From: JAWOFN01 sp046497505 [NCBI: bacterium]
GTDB taxonomy: Bacteria > Blakebacterota > Blakebacteria > Blakebacterales
DNA: 39,689 bases
Direction: 5' to 3'
Assembly (NCBI GenBank): GCA_046497505.1
Contig: JAWOFN010000003.1
Coordinates: 1-39,689 of the forward strand
Positions 29,575 to 38,762 of the stretch are shown one piece after another (position 1 is the stretch's first letter; every line of letters starts with the position of its first letter). A program made the position numbers and the translations under genes. The notes under the pieces were generated by a model. That model had not been told where the DNA came from and made no database searches. It saw only the letters and a list, made by a program, of their open reading frames with translations.

Positions 29575-30855
29575 GTGCACAACGTGATCACCCTCATCCT
29601 CGGCGGCGGCCGCGGCACGCGGCTCTATCCCCTGACCCGGATACGGAGCAAGCCGGCGGTCCCCCTGGGCGGGAAGTTCCGGCTGGTGGACATCCCCATC
29701 AGCAACGCCCTGCATGCCGGGCTGGACCGCATCTTCGTCCTCACCCAGTTCAACTCCGCCAGCCTCCACCGGCACGTCACCACCACCTATCGGTTCGGCT
29801 ATTTCCAGGAGGGCTTCGTGGACATCCTGGCCGCCAGCCAGACCCTGGGGGAGCAGCAGACCGACTGGTACGAGGGTACCGCCGACGCGGTCCGGAAGAC
29901 CCTCTCCCACCTGGAGGGGTACAACGTGGAGCGGGTACTCATACTGAGCGGGGACCAGCTCTACCGGATGGACTTCGCCGAGGTGATCCGCGAGCACGTC
30001 GAACGGGGCGCCACGGTCACCGTCTCCGGGGTGGTCAAGGGGCCGGACGAGGTCTCGGGACTGGGCATCATGCGCATGGACCGGAAGGGGCGGATCGAGG
30101 GCTTCGTGGAGAAGCCGGGATCCTCGGAGGAGGTCGAGGGTTTCGAGATCCCGACCGGTCTCCTGCCCGAGGGGGCCGGCAGCGGCGGACCCTGTTACGC
30201 GGCGAGCATGGGGATCTACCTCTGGGAGCTGAAGGCGCTCAAGGAGGCCCTGGCCGCCCATCCCGAAGCCGCCGACTTCGGACACGAGATCATCCCGGCG
30301 GCGGTGGACTCCTACGACGTCTACGCCCACCTCTTCGACGGTTACTGGGAGGACATCGGGACGGTGGGGAGTTTCTTCGAGGCGAACCTGGCCCTCACCC
30401 GGGAGAAGCCCCCCTTCCAGTTCTTCCACAAGGGACGCTCCATCTACACCCGTCCCCGCTACCTGCCCCCCGCGCGGGTCCACGGCGGGAAGACCCAGGA
30501 CACGGTCCTGGCCGACGGCGCCGACCTCCGCCACTGCACGGTGATCCACAGCGTGGTGGGGATCCGGGCGGTGATCCGCCGGGGCGCGGAGGTGCGGGAC
30601 ACGGTGATCATGGGGGGAGACCTCTACCCCGACACGAAGGCGGGGGAGCAGGATATCCCCCCCATCGGCATCGGGGAGGGCGCGAGGATCCGCCGGGCCA
30701 TCATCGACAAGAACGCCCGGATCGGGCGGGACGTGGTGATCGAGGGGAAGGAGGGGATCGAGGACCGGGACGAGGACCACTTCAGCGTCCGGGACGGGAT
30801 CGTCGTGATCCCGAAGAACACGGTCATCCCCGACGGGACCCGCATCAAGGCGTGA
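29575..30855 (+). CDS. glgC: glucose-1-phosphate adenylyltransferase (ADP-glucose pyrophosphorylase)
   Basis: A 426-residue enzyme that makes ADP-glucose from glucose-1-phosphate and ATP for glycogen. The N-terminal nucleotidyltransferase motif is LGGGRGTRLYPLTRIRSKPA, then GGKFRLVDIPISNAL. The catalytic region has SGDQLYRMD, and the glucose-1-P site carries the conserved VEKP. The YWEDIGTVGSFFEAN motif and a C-terminal left-handed beta-helix (CTVIHSVVGIRAVI; IGEGARIRRAIIDKNARIG) follow. The length matches the family. The start is GTG 29575; GTG 29584 is an alternative and the ribosome site is weak. No other glg genes are nearby. Confidence 0.95.
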   Translation: MHNVITLILGGGRGTRLYPLTRIRSKPAVPLGGKFRLVDIPISNALHAGLDRIFVLTQFNSASLHRHVTTTYRFGYFQEGFVDILAASQTLGEQQTDWYEGTADAVRKTLSHLEGYNVERVLILSGDQLYRMDFAEVIREHVERGATVTVSGVVKGPDEVSGLGIMRMDRKGRIEGFVEKPGSSEEVEGFEIPTGLLPEGAGSGGPCYAASMGIYLWELKALKEALAAHPEAADFGHEIIPAAVDSYDVYAHLFDGYWEDIGTVGSFFEANLALTREKPPFQFFHKGRSIYTRPRYLPPARVHGGKTQDTVLADGADLRHCTVIHSVVGIRAVIRRGAEVRDTVIMGGDLYPDTKAGEQDIPPIGIGEGARIRRAIIDKNARIGRDVVIEGKEGIEDRDEDHFSVRDGIVVIPKNTVIPDGTRIKA

Positions 30856-30865
30856 GGACCCGGCT

Positions 30866-31120
30866 TCAGTCGATGAGCCGCCGGGAAATCTGGTACATGG
30901 CGGCGATCACGGCCAGGGCCGGGGCGATGCAGCTCACATAATCCACCGGGGATCCCGCATACTCCAGGGTCCCCACCAGGCCCCCGGAGAGAGACCGGAT
31001 ATCGGAGTGCCGCCGCTCGGAGAGCTGCACGAACTCCAGCAGATCGTCGGCCCGGGTCTTCGCCTCCCGCATGGGGATGCCGAAGCAGGAGGCATAGAGG
31101 TGCAGGTTCTCCTCCACGCT
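30866..31120 (-). pseudogene. relic of an ABC-2 type exporter (ATPase middle joined to permease end)
   Basis: An open stretch of about 84 codons. Its first half reads like the middle of a DrrA/NodI-type ABC ATPase: SVEENLHLYASCFGIPMREA, then RADDLLEFVQLSERR, up to the signature start SLSGG. Just after SLSGG the similarity stops and the rest (YVSCIAPALAVIAAMYQISR, then RLID) looks like the last helix of an ABC-2 permease. Walker A, the rest of the signature, Walker B and most of the permease are missing. It seems to be an internal-deletion remnant lodged between glgC and the phosphoglycerate mutase gene. A GTG at 31117 with an AGAGGG sequence upstream could still start a short protein. Confidence 0.55.
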
Positions 31121-31161
31121 GCCCTCTTCCTCGGCTCGGGAGGCCGCGCCCGCGGACGGGG

Positions 31162-32370
31162 TCAGGCCCCGAACTTCTGGAGCCTGCCGGCGTGTCCCAG
31201 GACCAGACCCATGAGGTGGAAGGCCGGGAAGGTGCCCAGGGTACCGGCACGGGCACACCAGATCTCGTCGAACCGCTCCACCCCGCTGTGCCGGGCCACC
31301 GGCGAGTGGAGCAGCACCGGGACCGAATGGCCGCTGTGGGCCCTCACCCGGGCCGGGGTGGAGTGGTCGCCGGTGACCACCACCACGTCCGGACCCAGCT
31401 CGAGGAAGCCGTGGAGGGCGGTGTCCGCCGCCTCGATGGCCTCCACCTTGGCCCCGAAGTCGCCGTCCTCACCCCGGGCATCGGTGGCCTTGTAGTGGAC
31501 GAAGAAGAAGTCGTGGGAACTCCAGGCCCCGGTCACCGCCTCGAGCTGGTCGTCCAGGTCCTTCGCTCCTTCGAACACGTCCATCCCCAGGAGCCGGCTG
31601 ATCCCCTTGTACATGGGATAGGTGGCCACGGCGATGCACCGCAGTCCGAACCGCTCCCCCATGCTCGGGTAGGCCCGGTGACTTGCGATCCCCCGCATCA
31701 GGGGGTAGTAGGCGGGGTCCCCCGCATCGGCGAGAGGGCCCCGGACCTGGTCGAAGAGCTCGCTCAGCAGCGCTGCGGTGCGCTCCGCCTCGGGCCGGGT
31801 GACCGTGAGGTCCACCGGCCGGACGCCGGTCTCCTGCGGATCGGTGTCCTCGATGCCGTCGGCCAGCTCTCCTTCCGGGTCGCGGAGGACGATCACCGCC
31901 CGGTGTTCCTTCACCGGCCGGATGAAGACCTCGACCCCGTCCAGGTCGACCGCGTCCTGCATGATGCCGCACAGCCGCTCGCACTCCTCGGTGGGGATCC
32001 GCCCGGCCCTCCGGTCGATGATCCTCCCCTCCCCGTCCACGGTGGCGAAGTTGACCCGGATGGCGATGTCCCCGTGCTCCAGGGGGAAATCGATCCCCGA
32101 TGCCTCCAGCACCCCGCGGCCGATGTTGTTCTCCACCGGGTCGTAGCCGAAGAGGGCGAAGTGGCCGGGCCCGCTCCCGGGAGCGATGCCCGGCAGCACC
32201 GGGACGATGAGACCGGTCTCGCCGTGCCGGGCCAGGCGGTCCAGGTTCGGGGTGGAGGCGGCCTGCAGCTCGGTCTCACCCCGGTCCGGGTCGGTGGTCC
32301 CGCCCACACCGTCCAGGATGTAGTAGAGGATCTTCGTCTCGTTGCGCTCGATGATCTCGTCAGGCAGCAT
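31162..32370 (-). CDS. 2,3-bisphosphoglycerate-independent phosphoglycerate mutase, archaeal type
   Basis: A 402-residue alkaline-phosphatase-superfamily enzyme that interconverts 3- and 2-phosphoglycerate. The N-terminal metal motif is YILDGVGG, the nucleophile Ser region is IAPGSGPGHFALFGYDP, and the C-terminal metal ligands are in HYKATDARGEDGD and VVVTGDHSTPARVRAHSGHS. The length of about 400 residues and the short insert domain are typical of the ApgM branch rather than GpmI (about 510). ATG 32370 follows GGGAG at about 9 bases; the frame upstream has no ribosome site. The stop lies just beyond the ABC relic. Confidence 0.92.
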   Translation of the reverse strand: MLPDEIIERNETKILYYILDGVGGTTDPDRGETELQAASTPNLDRLARHGETGLIVPVLPGIAPGSGPGHFALFGYDPVENNIGRGVLEASGIDFPLEHGDIAIRVNFATVDGEGRIIDRRAGRIPTEECERLCGIMQDAVDLDGVEVFIRPVKEHRAVIVLRDPEGELADGIEDTDPQETGVRPVDLTVTRPEAERTAALLSELFDQVRGPLADAGDPAYYPLMRGIASHRAYPSMGERFGLRCIAVATYPMYKGISRLLGMDVFEGAKDLDDQLEAVTGAWSSHDFFFVHYKATDARGEDGDFGAKVEAIEAADTALHGFLELGPDVVVVTGDHSTPARVRAHSGHSVPVLLHSPVARHSGVERFDEIWCARAGTLGTFPAFHLMGLVLGHAGRLQKFGA

Positions 32371-32395
32371 GCAGACAGCTCCCGGTAGGGTCGTC

Positions 32396-32413
32396 ACCGG
32401 GGACATCCCCGGT
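32396..32413. other. perfect inverted repeat between the phosphoglycerate mutase and DUF membrane genes
   Basis: ACCGGGG (32396-32402), ACAT, CCCCGGT (32407-32413): seven pairs, 26 bases upstream of the mutase ATG. It could be an operator or a 5' mRNA hairpin. The rest of the divergent gap (32371-32580) shows no convincing promoter. Confidence 0.45.
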
Positions 32414-32580
32414 CGGGTAGGGGGCGGGACGCAGTGTCGCACCGTGGGGTGAATGTTGCATGAGTGGGCCCCTCCCGCAACCTTTCCCGATGAGGTCTCG
32501 TAGCTAGGACAGGATGCGGGAGGCGGCAGAGGACCCCGCTGCAGCCGGTCCCCCCATGGATCCGAGCCGGGGAAGAGGTC

Positions 32581-33297
32581 ATGACCGAGGCGTCAGAGAC
32601 ACCGCAGCACGGCCGTGAGGCGGACCTGGGGAGGTGGATCCGGGAGGGGTGGGAACTGATCCGGGACGATCTGGCCGGGTACGCCATCGCCGCCTTCCTG
32701 CTGGTCCTCCTCACCTCCGTGTCACTGGCCGCCCTGGAGATCGTGGGCCTGGTGGTGGTGGGGCCGCTCACCGCCGGCTTCTTCCTCATGACCGTCAACC
32801 ACATGCGGGGCGATCGCCCCATGGTCGGAGACCTCTTCCAGGGATTCAGCAGGTTCCTCCCGGTCATTCTCGCCAGCATCATCCTCTCCGTGTTCTTCTC
32901 GGTGGGGGTGATCCTCTGCCTGCTCCCGGCCGTCTTCGTGCTGGGTGTCTATCAGTTCACCTTCCTTTTCATCGTGGACCGGGGCGCGGATTTCTGGGAG
33001 GCCATGGAGGCCAGTCGGCTCCTGGCCCGGAAGGACTACCTGGAGTTCAGTCTCTTCGCTCTGGTGCTGGTGGTCCTGAACATGGTGGGGGCCATGGTCT
33101 TCGTGGTGGGACTCCTGGTGAGCGTACCCCTGAGCTTCGCCGCCATCTCGTGCGCCTACCGCGACCTGGCCGGTCTCGCCGAGCGCCCCGCGGTGCAGCC
33201 CTCCGCCTCGGGGCCGGGCAGGGAGGGATGGACCACTCCCCCCGACGACGGTCCCTCCCTTCCCGGCAGCGGGTCCCAGGAGAGAAGGGAAGAGTAG
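32581..33297 (+). CDS. multi-pass membrane protein, DUF975/glycerophosphodiesterase-membrane-domain-like
   Basis: A 238-residue protein: cytosolic start, then about five membrane helices (YAIAAFLLVLLTSVSLAAL, IVGLVVVGPLTAGFFLM, ILASIILSVFFSVGVILCLL, FVLGVYQFTFLFIV, VVLNMVGAMVFVVGLLV) and a Pro/Gly/Ser-rich cytosolic tail of about 45 residues. The pattern GPLTAGFFLM, GDLFQGFSRF, and DFWEAMEASRLLAR near the later helices is characteristic of a broad family of uncharacterised bacterial integral membrane proteins. GAAGAGG precedes ATG 32581. Function unknown; it stands alone. Confidence 0.8.
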   Translation: MTEASETPQHGREADLGRWIREGWELIRDDLAGYAIAAFLLVLLTSVSLAALEIVGLVVVGPLTAGFFLMTVNHMRGDRPMVGDLFQGFSRFLPVILASIILSVFFSVGVILCLLPAVFVLGVYQFTFLFIVDRGADFWEAMEASRLLARKDYLEFSLFALVLVVLNMVGAMVFVVGLLVSVPLSFAAISCAYRDLAGLAERPAVQPSASGPGREGWTTPPDDGPSLPGSGSQERREE

Positions 33298-33306
33298 GCC
33301 CCCGCC

Positions 33307-34533
33307 TCAGGGGGCCACCGCCGCCACGGCGGCGTCCGCCACCAGCATCCCCTCGTCGGTGAGCACCAGGCGGTCCCCGCCGACCCACCGGGCCAGCCCC
33401 CGTTCCGCCAGCCGGTCCCCCGACGCCCGCACCCCGTCGCGCGAGTCCTCCGGTATCTCCTCCAGGGCGAAGCCCTCCGCCGTGCGCAGTCCCAGCATGA
33501 TGCGCTCCCGTGTCCGGGTCTCCCCGTCCAGGACCTCCACCGATGACCAGGGTACCTCCCCCTCCCGCAGCGCCTCCATCCACTCCTCGACCCCGAAGCG
33601 GTTGGCGGTGCGCATCCCGGCGAGGAGGGAGTGTGCCGAGGGGCCGATGCCCAGATAGTCCTCCCCGGACCAGTAGGCCCTATTGTGGATGGAGGCGAAA
33701 CCGGGCCGCGCGAAGTTGCTCACCTCGTACCGTCCGTACCCCGCCTCCCGGAGGCATCCGACGGCAAGGGCGTAGGCCTCCGCCTCCCACTCCTCGGGCA
33801 GGGGGCGGAGGCGTCCCGAGGAGCGCCAGCGGTGGAAGGGGGTGCCCTCCTCGTAGGTCAGGTCGTAGAGGGAGATGTGATGGGGCCCCTCGGCCAGCGC
33901 CCTGTCGAGGTCGGCGAGCCATCCCTCCAGGGTCTGGCCGGGTACCGCGAAGATCAGGTCGAAGGAGAAGTGGAGGCCGTAGGAGGCGGCCAGCCGGGCG
34001 GCCCCGGTGATGTGCCCGGCCCGGTGCACCCGCCCGAGACGTCGGAGGGTCCGGTCGTGGAAGCTCTGGGCCCCCAGGCTCAGACGGGTGATCCCCCCCG
34101 TGCGAAGCACCTCCATCCTCCGGGGGTCCGCGTGTTCGGGGTTCATCTCCAGGGTGGCTTCGCTCCATCCGGAGGGGGGAGCAAGGCAGTTCCCCAGACG
34201 CTCCAGGAGGATCGCCAGCCCCTCCGGCCCGAACCAGGAGGGGGTGCCGCCCCCGAGGAAGAGGGTGCCCTCTTCGGCGCCTCCCCGGCACCCCTCCAGG
34301 AGGCCCGCCTCCCCGAGCAGCTCGATCTCGGCGGTGAGGGCCTCCAGGAAAGCCTCGGCGTCCGCTCCCGCACCCACCGCGGTGCTGAAGTCACAGTAGG
34401 GGCAGATCCGCTCGCAGTAGGGGAGGTGGATGTAGAAATGCCGCGGGGTGCGCCCGGACACCGCCAGCCTGCGGGCCGCCTCGGAGGGCCCCGGCGGGGG
34501 GTTCAATGCACCAGGTCGAACATCCGTGACCAT
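33307..34533 (-). CDS. hemW: HemW-like radical SAM protein (heme chaperone)
   Basis: A 408-residue radical SAM protein. The cluster motif is YCERICPYCDFS (Cx3Cx2C followed by DF, typical of HemW). Other family markers are TLFLGGGTPSWFGPE, LEMNPEHAD, and RLSLGAQSFHDRTLRRLGR. It carries the C-terminal HemW/HemN domain (NFARPGFASIHNRAYW; LGIGPSAHS). HemW hands heme to respiratory enzymes and is not an oxygen-independent coproporphyrinogen oxidase, although often named so. The start may be ATG 34533 (used) or TTG 34506, which overlaps the lepB stop as TTGA; neither has a strong ribosome site. It is the last gene of the leftward smpB-amidase-lepA-lepB-hemW run. Confidence 0.9.
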   Translation of the reverse strand: MVTDVRPGALNPPPGPSEAARRLAVSGRTPRHFYIHLPYCERICPYCDFSTAVGAGADAEAFLEALTAEIELLGEAGLLEGCRGGAEEGTLFLGGGTPSWFGPEGLAILLERLGNCLAPPSGWSEATLEMNPEHADPRRMEVLRTGGITRLSLGAQSFHDRTLRRLGRVHRAGHITGAARLAASYGLHFSFDLIFAVPGQTLEGWLADLDRALAEGPHHISLYDLTYEEGTPFHRWRSSGRLRPLPEEWEAEAYALAVGCLREAGYGRYEVSNFARPGFASIHNRAYWSGEDYLGIGPSAHSLLAGMRTANRFGVEEWMEALREGEVPWSSVEVLDGETRTRERIMLGLRTAEGFALEEIPEDSRDGVRASGDRLAERGLARWVGGDRLVLTDEGMLVADAAVAAVAP

Positions 34534-35210
34534 CGGATCCGGGCGAAGATGTTGAACCAGGGGATGGTGGGGTCCGGCTTCCAGGAGAGGTAGATCAGGA
34601 ACGCCCGCCCCTTGATGTACTCCTCGGGTACGTAGCCCCACTCCCTGGAGTCCTTGCTGTTCTCCCGGTTGTCCCCCATGAAGAAGTACTGCCCCCTGGG
34701 TACGGTGATGGGGCCGAAGTTGTCCCGGTTGGAATAGGAGGGGGGGAGGATGCGGGGGTCGATGTGCTTGGCGCGCGGCGGGTCGGGCATGAGCTCACCG
34801 TCCACGTAGATCTCACGGTCGGTGATGCGCACGGTCTGCCCCGGCCCGGCGATCAGCCGCTTGACGAAGTCCTTGCTGGGATCCAGGGGGTACCTGAAGA
34901 CCACGATGTCCCCGGAGCGGGGTTCGCGGAGACCGGGGAGCCGTCCCTCGGTGACCCCGATGTCCACGTAGGCCCCGTAGGTGATCTTGTCCACCAGGAT
35001 AAAGTCCCCGACCAGGAGGGTGTCCTCCATCGACCCGGTGGGGATACGGAAGGCCTGGACCATGAAGGTGCGGAGCACCAGCGCGAGGACCAGGGCCAGC
35101 ACCACCAGCTCCACCGTCTCCCGCACCGGGGAACGCTGAGGATGCTCCCTCTCCCCGGGGCCGCGTCCCTTCTTCTCGTCCTGCTCGATCTCTGTCTGCT
35201 CGGTCGTCAT
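34503..35210 (-). CDS. lepB: signal peptidase I
   Basis: A 235-residue membrane protease that removes Sec signal peptides outside the inner membrane. One N-terminal helix (ETVELVVLALVLALVLRTFM) precedes the catalytic Ser box RIPTGSMEDTLLVGDF, box C with DIVVFRYPLD, the catalytic Lys box DFVKRLIAGPGQTVRI, and box E FFMGDNRENSKDSR. A long charged N-terminal tail is cytosolic. ATG 35210 is used over an earlier in-frame start because the latter reads back to the lepA stop. It follows lepA by 50 bases, as in many bacteria, and overlaps hemW by about 30 bases. Confidence 0.95.
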   Translation of the reverse strand: MTTEQTEIEQDEKKGRGPGEREHPQRSPVRETVELVVLALVLALVLRTFMVQAFRIPTGSMEDTLLVGDFILVDKITYGAYVDIGVTEGRLPGLREPRSGDIVVFRYPLDPSKDFVKRLIAGPGQTVRITDREIYVDGELMPDPPRAKHIDPRILPPSYSNRDNFGPITVPRGQYFFMGDNRENSKDSREWGYVPEEYIKGRAFLIYLSWKPDPTIPWFNIFARIRWSRMFDLVH

Positions 35211-35260
35211 GTCCCGTCCGCTCTGGTGCTGTCCTGGGATGTCCGGCCGCGGGCCGGTCC

Positions 35261-37066
35261 TCACATATCCTCGTCCAGGGAGAGCACGGCGAGGAAGGCC
35301 TCCTGGGGGATCTCCACACTCCCCACCGCCTTCATCCGCCGCTTTCCCTCCTTCTGTTTCTCCAGCAGCTTCCGCTTCCGGGTCACGTCACCGCCGTAGC
35401 ACTTGGCCGTGACGTTCTTCCGCATCGCCTTCACCGTCTCCCGGGCGATCACCCTGCTCCCGACGGCCGCCTGGATGGCTACATCGAACATATGCCGCGG
35501 GATGATCTTGCGCAGCCTCTCACACAGCTGCCGCCCCCAGTCGTAGGCCTTGTCCGCGTGGACGATCATGCTCAGCGCGTCCACCGGCTCGCCGTTCAGG
35601 AGGATGTCCAGCTTCTGCAGCCTGCTCTCCCGGTAGCCGGCCATCTCGTAGTCGAGACTGGCGTAGCCGCGGCTCACCGTCTTCAGCTTGTCATAGAAGT
35701 CGAAGACGATCTCTCCCAGCGGGAGGTCGAACTCCATCCGGACCCGGTCCGCGTCCAGGTACTCCATGGTCCGGTAATCCCCCCGCCGGTCCTGGCAGAG
35801 GCTCATGAGGTTCCCGATGTACGCCTGGGGCGTGTTGATGTGCGCCAGTACGTACGGCTCTTCGATGTGGTCGATCTTCTGGATCTCGGGCAGGTGGTCG
35901 GGGTTGTCGATCTCCAGCACCTCGCCCTCGGTGGTGTGGACCCGGTATCCCACGCTGGGCACGGTGGTGACGATCTCCAGGTCGTGCTCCCGGCTCAGCC
36001 GCTCCTGGATGATCTCCATGTGGAGCAGCCCCAGGAAACCCACCCGGAACCCGAACCCGAGGGCCGCGCTCGACTCCGCCTCGAAGGTGAGGGAGGCGTC
36101 GTTGAGCTGCAGGCGGTCGAGGGCGTCCTTCAGGTTGGCGTGCTCGTCGGTATCCACGGGATAGATCCCGCTGAAGACCATGGGCTTGGCCTTCTGGTAC
36201 CCGGGCAGGGCGGTCTCGGGCGGATGCCCGGCGTCGGCTATGGTGTCCCCCACCTGAGCGTGGCGGATCGTCTTGATGGACGCGTAGAGGTAGCCCACCT
36301 CACCGGCGCTCAGCTCCTCCACCGGATCCTTCCGGAGACGGAAGATGCCCACCTCGTCCACCTCGTACTCCTTCTTCGAGGCCATGAAACGGATGAGCTC
36401 ACCTTTCTCGATCGTCCCGTCCACCACCCGGAAATAGGGTACCGCGCCCCGGTAGGTGTCGAAGATGGAGTCGAAGACCAGTGCCCGCAGGGGAGCGTCC
36501 GGGTCACCGGAAGGGGGCGGCACCTTCTCGACGATGGTCTCCAGGAGGCCCTCCACGTTCGTTCCCTCCTTGGCGGAGACCGAGATCACCTCCTCGGGAT
36601 CCACCCCCAGCAGGTCCACCAGTTCCTGGATGGTGTGTTCGATCCGGGCGCTGGGGAGGTCGATCTTGTTCACCACCGGGATGATCTCCAGGTCGTGCTC
36701 CATGGCCAGGTAGAGGTTGCTGAGGGTCTGGGCCTCCACCCCCTGGCTGGCGTCCACCACCAGCACGGCCCCCTCGCAGGCCGCCAGCGAACGGCTCACC
36801 TCGTAGGTGAAGTCCACGTGGCCCGGCGTGTCGATGAGGTTGAGGACGTGATCGGTGCCCTCGCCCGAGGTGTAGTTCATCCGTACCGGGTGCATCTTGA
36901 TGGTGATGCCCCGTTCCCGTTCCAGGTCCATGTCGTCCAGGACCTGGTCCACGTCCTTGAGCCGATCCAGCGTACCCGTCGCCTCGAGGAGACGGTCCGC
37001 CAGGGTGGACTTCCCGTGGTCGATATGCGCCACGATACAGAAGTTGCGGATGCGTTGCTGGTTCAT
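35261..37066 (-). CDS. lepA: elongation factor 4 (translational GTPase)
   Basis: A 601-residue GTPase that acts on stalled or back-translocating ribosomes. G1 is [15 protein letters not shown]2 [13 protein letters not shown]3 [21 protein letters not shown]4 NKIDLPSA and G5 SAKEG. The C-terminal domains carry LepA-specific stretches ([44 protein letters not shown]) and the conserved end ([20 protein letters not shown]). The length is normal. It lies between the amidase (39-base gap) and lepB (50-base gap) in one leftward run. Confidence 0.97.
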   Translation of the reverse strand: MNQQRIRNFCIVAHIDHGKSTLADRLLEATGTLDRLKDVDQVLDDMDLERERGITIKMHPVRMNYTSGEGTDHVLNLIDTPGHVDFTYEVSRSLAACEGAVLVVDASQGVEAQTLSNLYLAMEHDLEIIPVVNKIDLPSARIEHTIQELVDLLGVDPEEVISVSAKEGTNVEGLLETIVEKVPPPSGDPDAPLRALVFDSIFDTYRGAVPYFRVVDGTIEKGELIRFMASKKEYEVDEVGIFRLRKDPVEELSAGEVGYLYASIKTIRHAQVGDTIADAGHPPETALPGYQKAKPMVFSGIYPVDTDEHANLKDALDRLQLNDASLTFEAESSAALGFGFRVGFLGLLHMEIIQERLSREHDLEIVTTVPSVGYRVHTTEGEVLEIDNPDHLPEIQKIDHIEEPYVLAHINTPQAYIGNLMSLCQDRRGDYRTMEYLDADRVRMEFDLPLGEIVFDFYDKLKTVSRGYASLDYEMAGYRESRLQKLDILLNGEPVDALSMIVHADKAYDWGRQLCERLRKIIPRHMFDVAIQAAVGSRVIARETVKAMRKNVTAKCYGGDVTRKRKLLEKQKEGKRRMKAVGSVEIPQEAFLAVLSLDEDM

Positions 37067-37105
37067 GACCTCGGATTGGGAGGGATGAGGAGGAATACCC
37101 GGACG

Positions 37106-38716
37106 CTACCGGGCGATCTCGACACGTTCCCGGTAGTTGATGAGGGCCCCGTGGAGCGCTTCCGCGACCCGGTTCTTGAAACTGGTCTGCTTCAGCAGTC
37201 CCTCTTCGGTGCGGTTGGAGATGAACGCCACCTCCACCAGCACGCTGGGCATCATGGCCCCGTTCAGCACCAGGAACCCGGCCTGGTCCACCTTCCGGGG
37301 GCGCACCTGGTTGGCGATCTTCGCCTGGAGCTGCTGCTGGACCTGATCCGCGAGGACCTGGCTCTCTTCAAGATACTTGGTGCTGATCAGCTCGCCCAGG
37401 ATCCCGCTGAGGAGGTCGCCGCTCTCGATCTTCACCTCGCGGTTCTCCTCCTCGTACTTCAGGGCGGAGTTCTCCAGGGCCGCGACCCCCCGGGCGAAGT
37501 CGTTCTTCGCCTCGGCAAGGAAGAAGGTCATGAACCCGTTGGCGTTCCGGTCATGGAACGCGTTGGCGTGGATGCTGACGAAGAGGTCCCCCTCGGCACG
37601 GTTGGCGATCTCGTAGCGCTCGTCCAGGGGGATGAACTCATCGCGCTCCCGCGTCAGCACCACATCGATATGAGCGGTACGGGGATCCTTCTGGATGCGC
37701 TCACGCAGCCGCAGGGCGATGTCCAGGGCCACGTCCTTCTCCTTCAGGCCGGAGGGACCGATGCTGCCCGGGTCCTTCCCCCCGTGCCCTGCGTCGATGA
37801 CGATGGTCTGGATCTTGTAGGCCCGGGCGCTGACCGATTCGGTCGCACCGGGGTCGACCCGCTCCCCCCTGCGGGCGGAACGGAGCTGGAGGAGCAGGCC
37901 GTCCTCCAGGGGGATCCACTCCGGCCTCCCCTCGAAGCGGTATGCCAGGTGGAAGGTGAGCTGCAGCACGTCACCCGGCTGGTCGAACACCTCCACTTTC
38001 CGGATGTAGCCGGCCGGTTCGGTCCTCCGGAGGGCCTCGATGTCGGCCCGGGGGCCCTGGAACGTGATGTTGACCATCCCCTCGTGGGGGGAGAAGGTCT
38101 CGTACTCCACTGGGCCTGCGGTCCGGACCCGCACCTGGGTCCCCTGACCCTCCACGTGGTTGATCTCCACCCCCAGCAGGTCGAGGTCCCCGCCCCCGTA
38201 GTCCAGCCAGCGCCGCTCCGGGTCGAAGGAACACGCCCGGCCCGTGTAGCGGCTCAGGACCGCGGCCATCCCCTCGGCGGGGGCATAGAGCGCCCCCCGA
38301 TGGACCGTGACCGGACGGGGGAGGTTCACCGCCCGGTTCGGCTGGTTGTCCACCACCACGATGGGGGAACCGAGGGTGAACTTGAGCCGCCGGTCCCCGG
38401 CCACCAGCTCGTACTTGTTCTTGATGTCCCACTGCTCCTCCGCTCCCAGGTAGGAACGAAGGTCGGAGAGGCGCAGGTAGAACTGGTCCCCCCGGAGGTA
38501 GACCCCGTCGATCCGCTCCCGCCCCGGTACCCCGTTCTGGGCGATGATCGCCTCGGCGGTGCGTTCGCCGCCGGCAACCTCCTGCTCCCCGGTCACGGGG
38601 ACCACCTGGGCCCGGGCCGTGCCGGCCGGCAGGCCGGAGAGGGCCGTCAGGCAGCAGAGGAGGACCGGGAGGAGTCCCCCGGAGGGTGTGCGCGCTGCGG
38701 TCTGGTTCTTCAACAT
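37106..38716 (-). CDS. N-acetylmuramoyl-L-alanine amidase (AMIN + Amidase_3)
   Basis: A 536-residue cell-wall hydrolase that cuts the bond between MurNAc and the peptide during cell separation. A signal peptide (LLPVLLCCLTALSGLPAGTA) is followed by an N-terminal region with copper amine oxidase-like strands (DGVYLRGDQFYLRLSDLRSY) and an AMIN domain that binds the septum or murein (VEGQGTQVRVRTAGPVEYE; YIRKVEVFDQPGDVLQLTFH). The Amidase_3 domain starts near residue 306: VIDAGHGGKDPG (Zn His), KEKDVALD (Zn Glu), SIHANAF (Zn His) and VEVAFISN (catalytic Glu). The gene lies 46 bases after smpB and ahead of lepA in the run. Confidence 0.93.
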   Translation of the reverse strand: MLKNQTAARTPSGGLLPVLLCCLTALSGLPAGTARAQVVPVTGEQEVAGGERTAEAIIAQNGVPGRERIDGVYLRGDQFYLRLSDLRSYLGAEEQWDIKNKYELVAGDRRLKFTLGSPIVVVDNQPNRAVNLPRPVTVHRGALYAPAEGMAAVLSRYTGRACSFDPERRWLDYGGGDLDLLGVEINHVEGQGTQVRVRTAGPVEYETFSPHEGMVNITFQGPRADIEALRRTEPAGYIRKVEVFDQPGDVLQLTFHLAYRFEGRPEWIPLEDGLLLQLRSARRGERVDPGATESVSARAYKIQTIVIDAGHGGKDPGSIGPSGLKEKDVALDIALRLRERIQKDPRTAHIDVVLTRERDEFIPLDERYEIANRAEGDLFVSIHANAFHDRNANGFMTFFLAEAKNDFARGVAALENSALKYEEENREVKIESGDLLSGILGELISTKYLEESQVLADQVQQQLQAKIANQVRPRKVDQAGFLVLNGAMMPSVLVEVAFISNRTEEGLLKQTSFKNRVAEALHGALINYRERVEIAR

Positions 38717-38762
38717 GGTCTCATAGCAACAACGTCGGGGTCCTCGGGGTGTTCCTCGCCTC

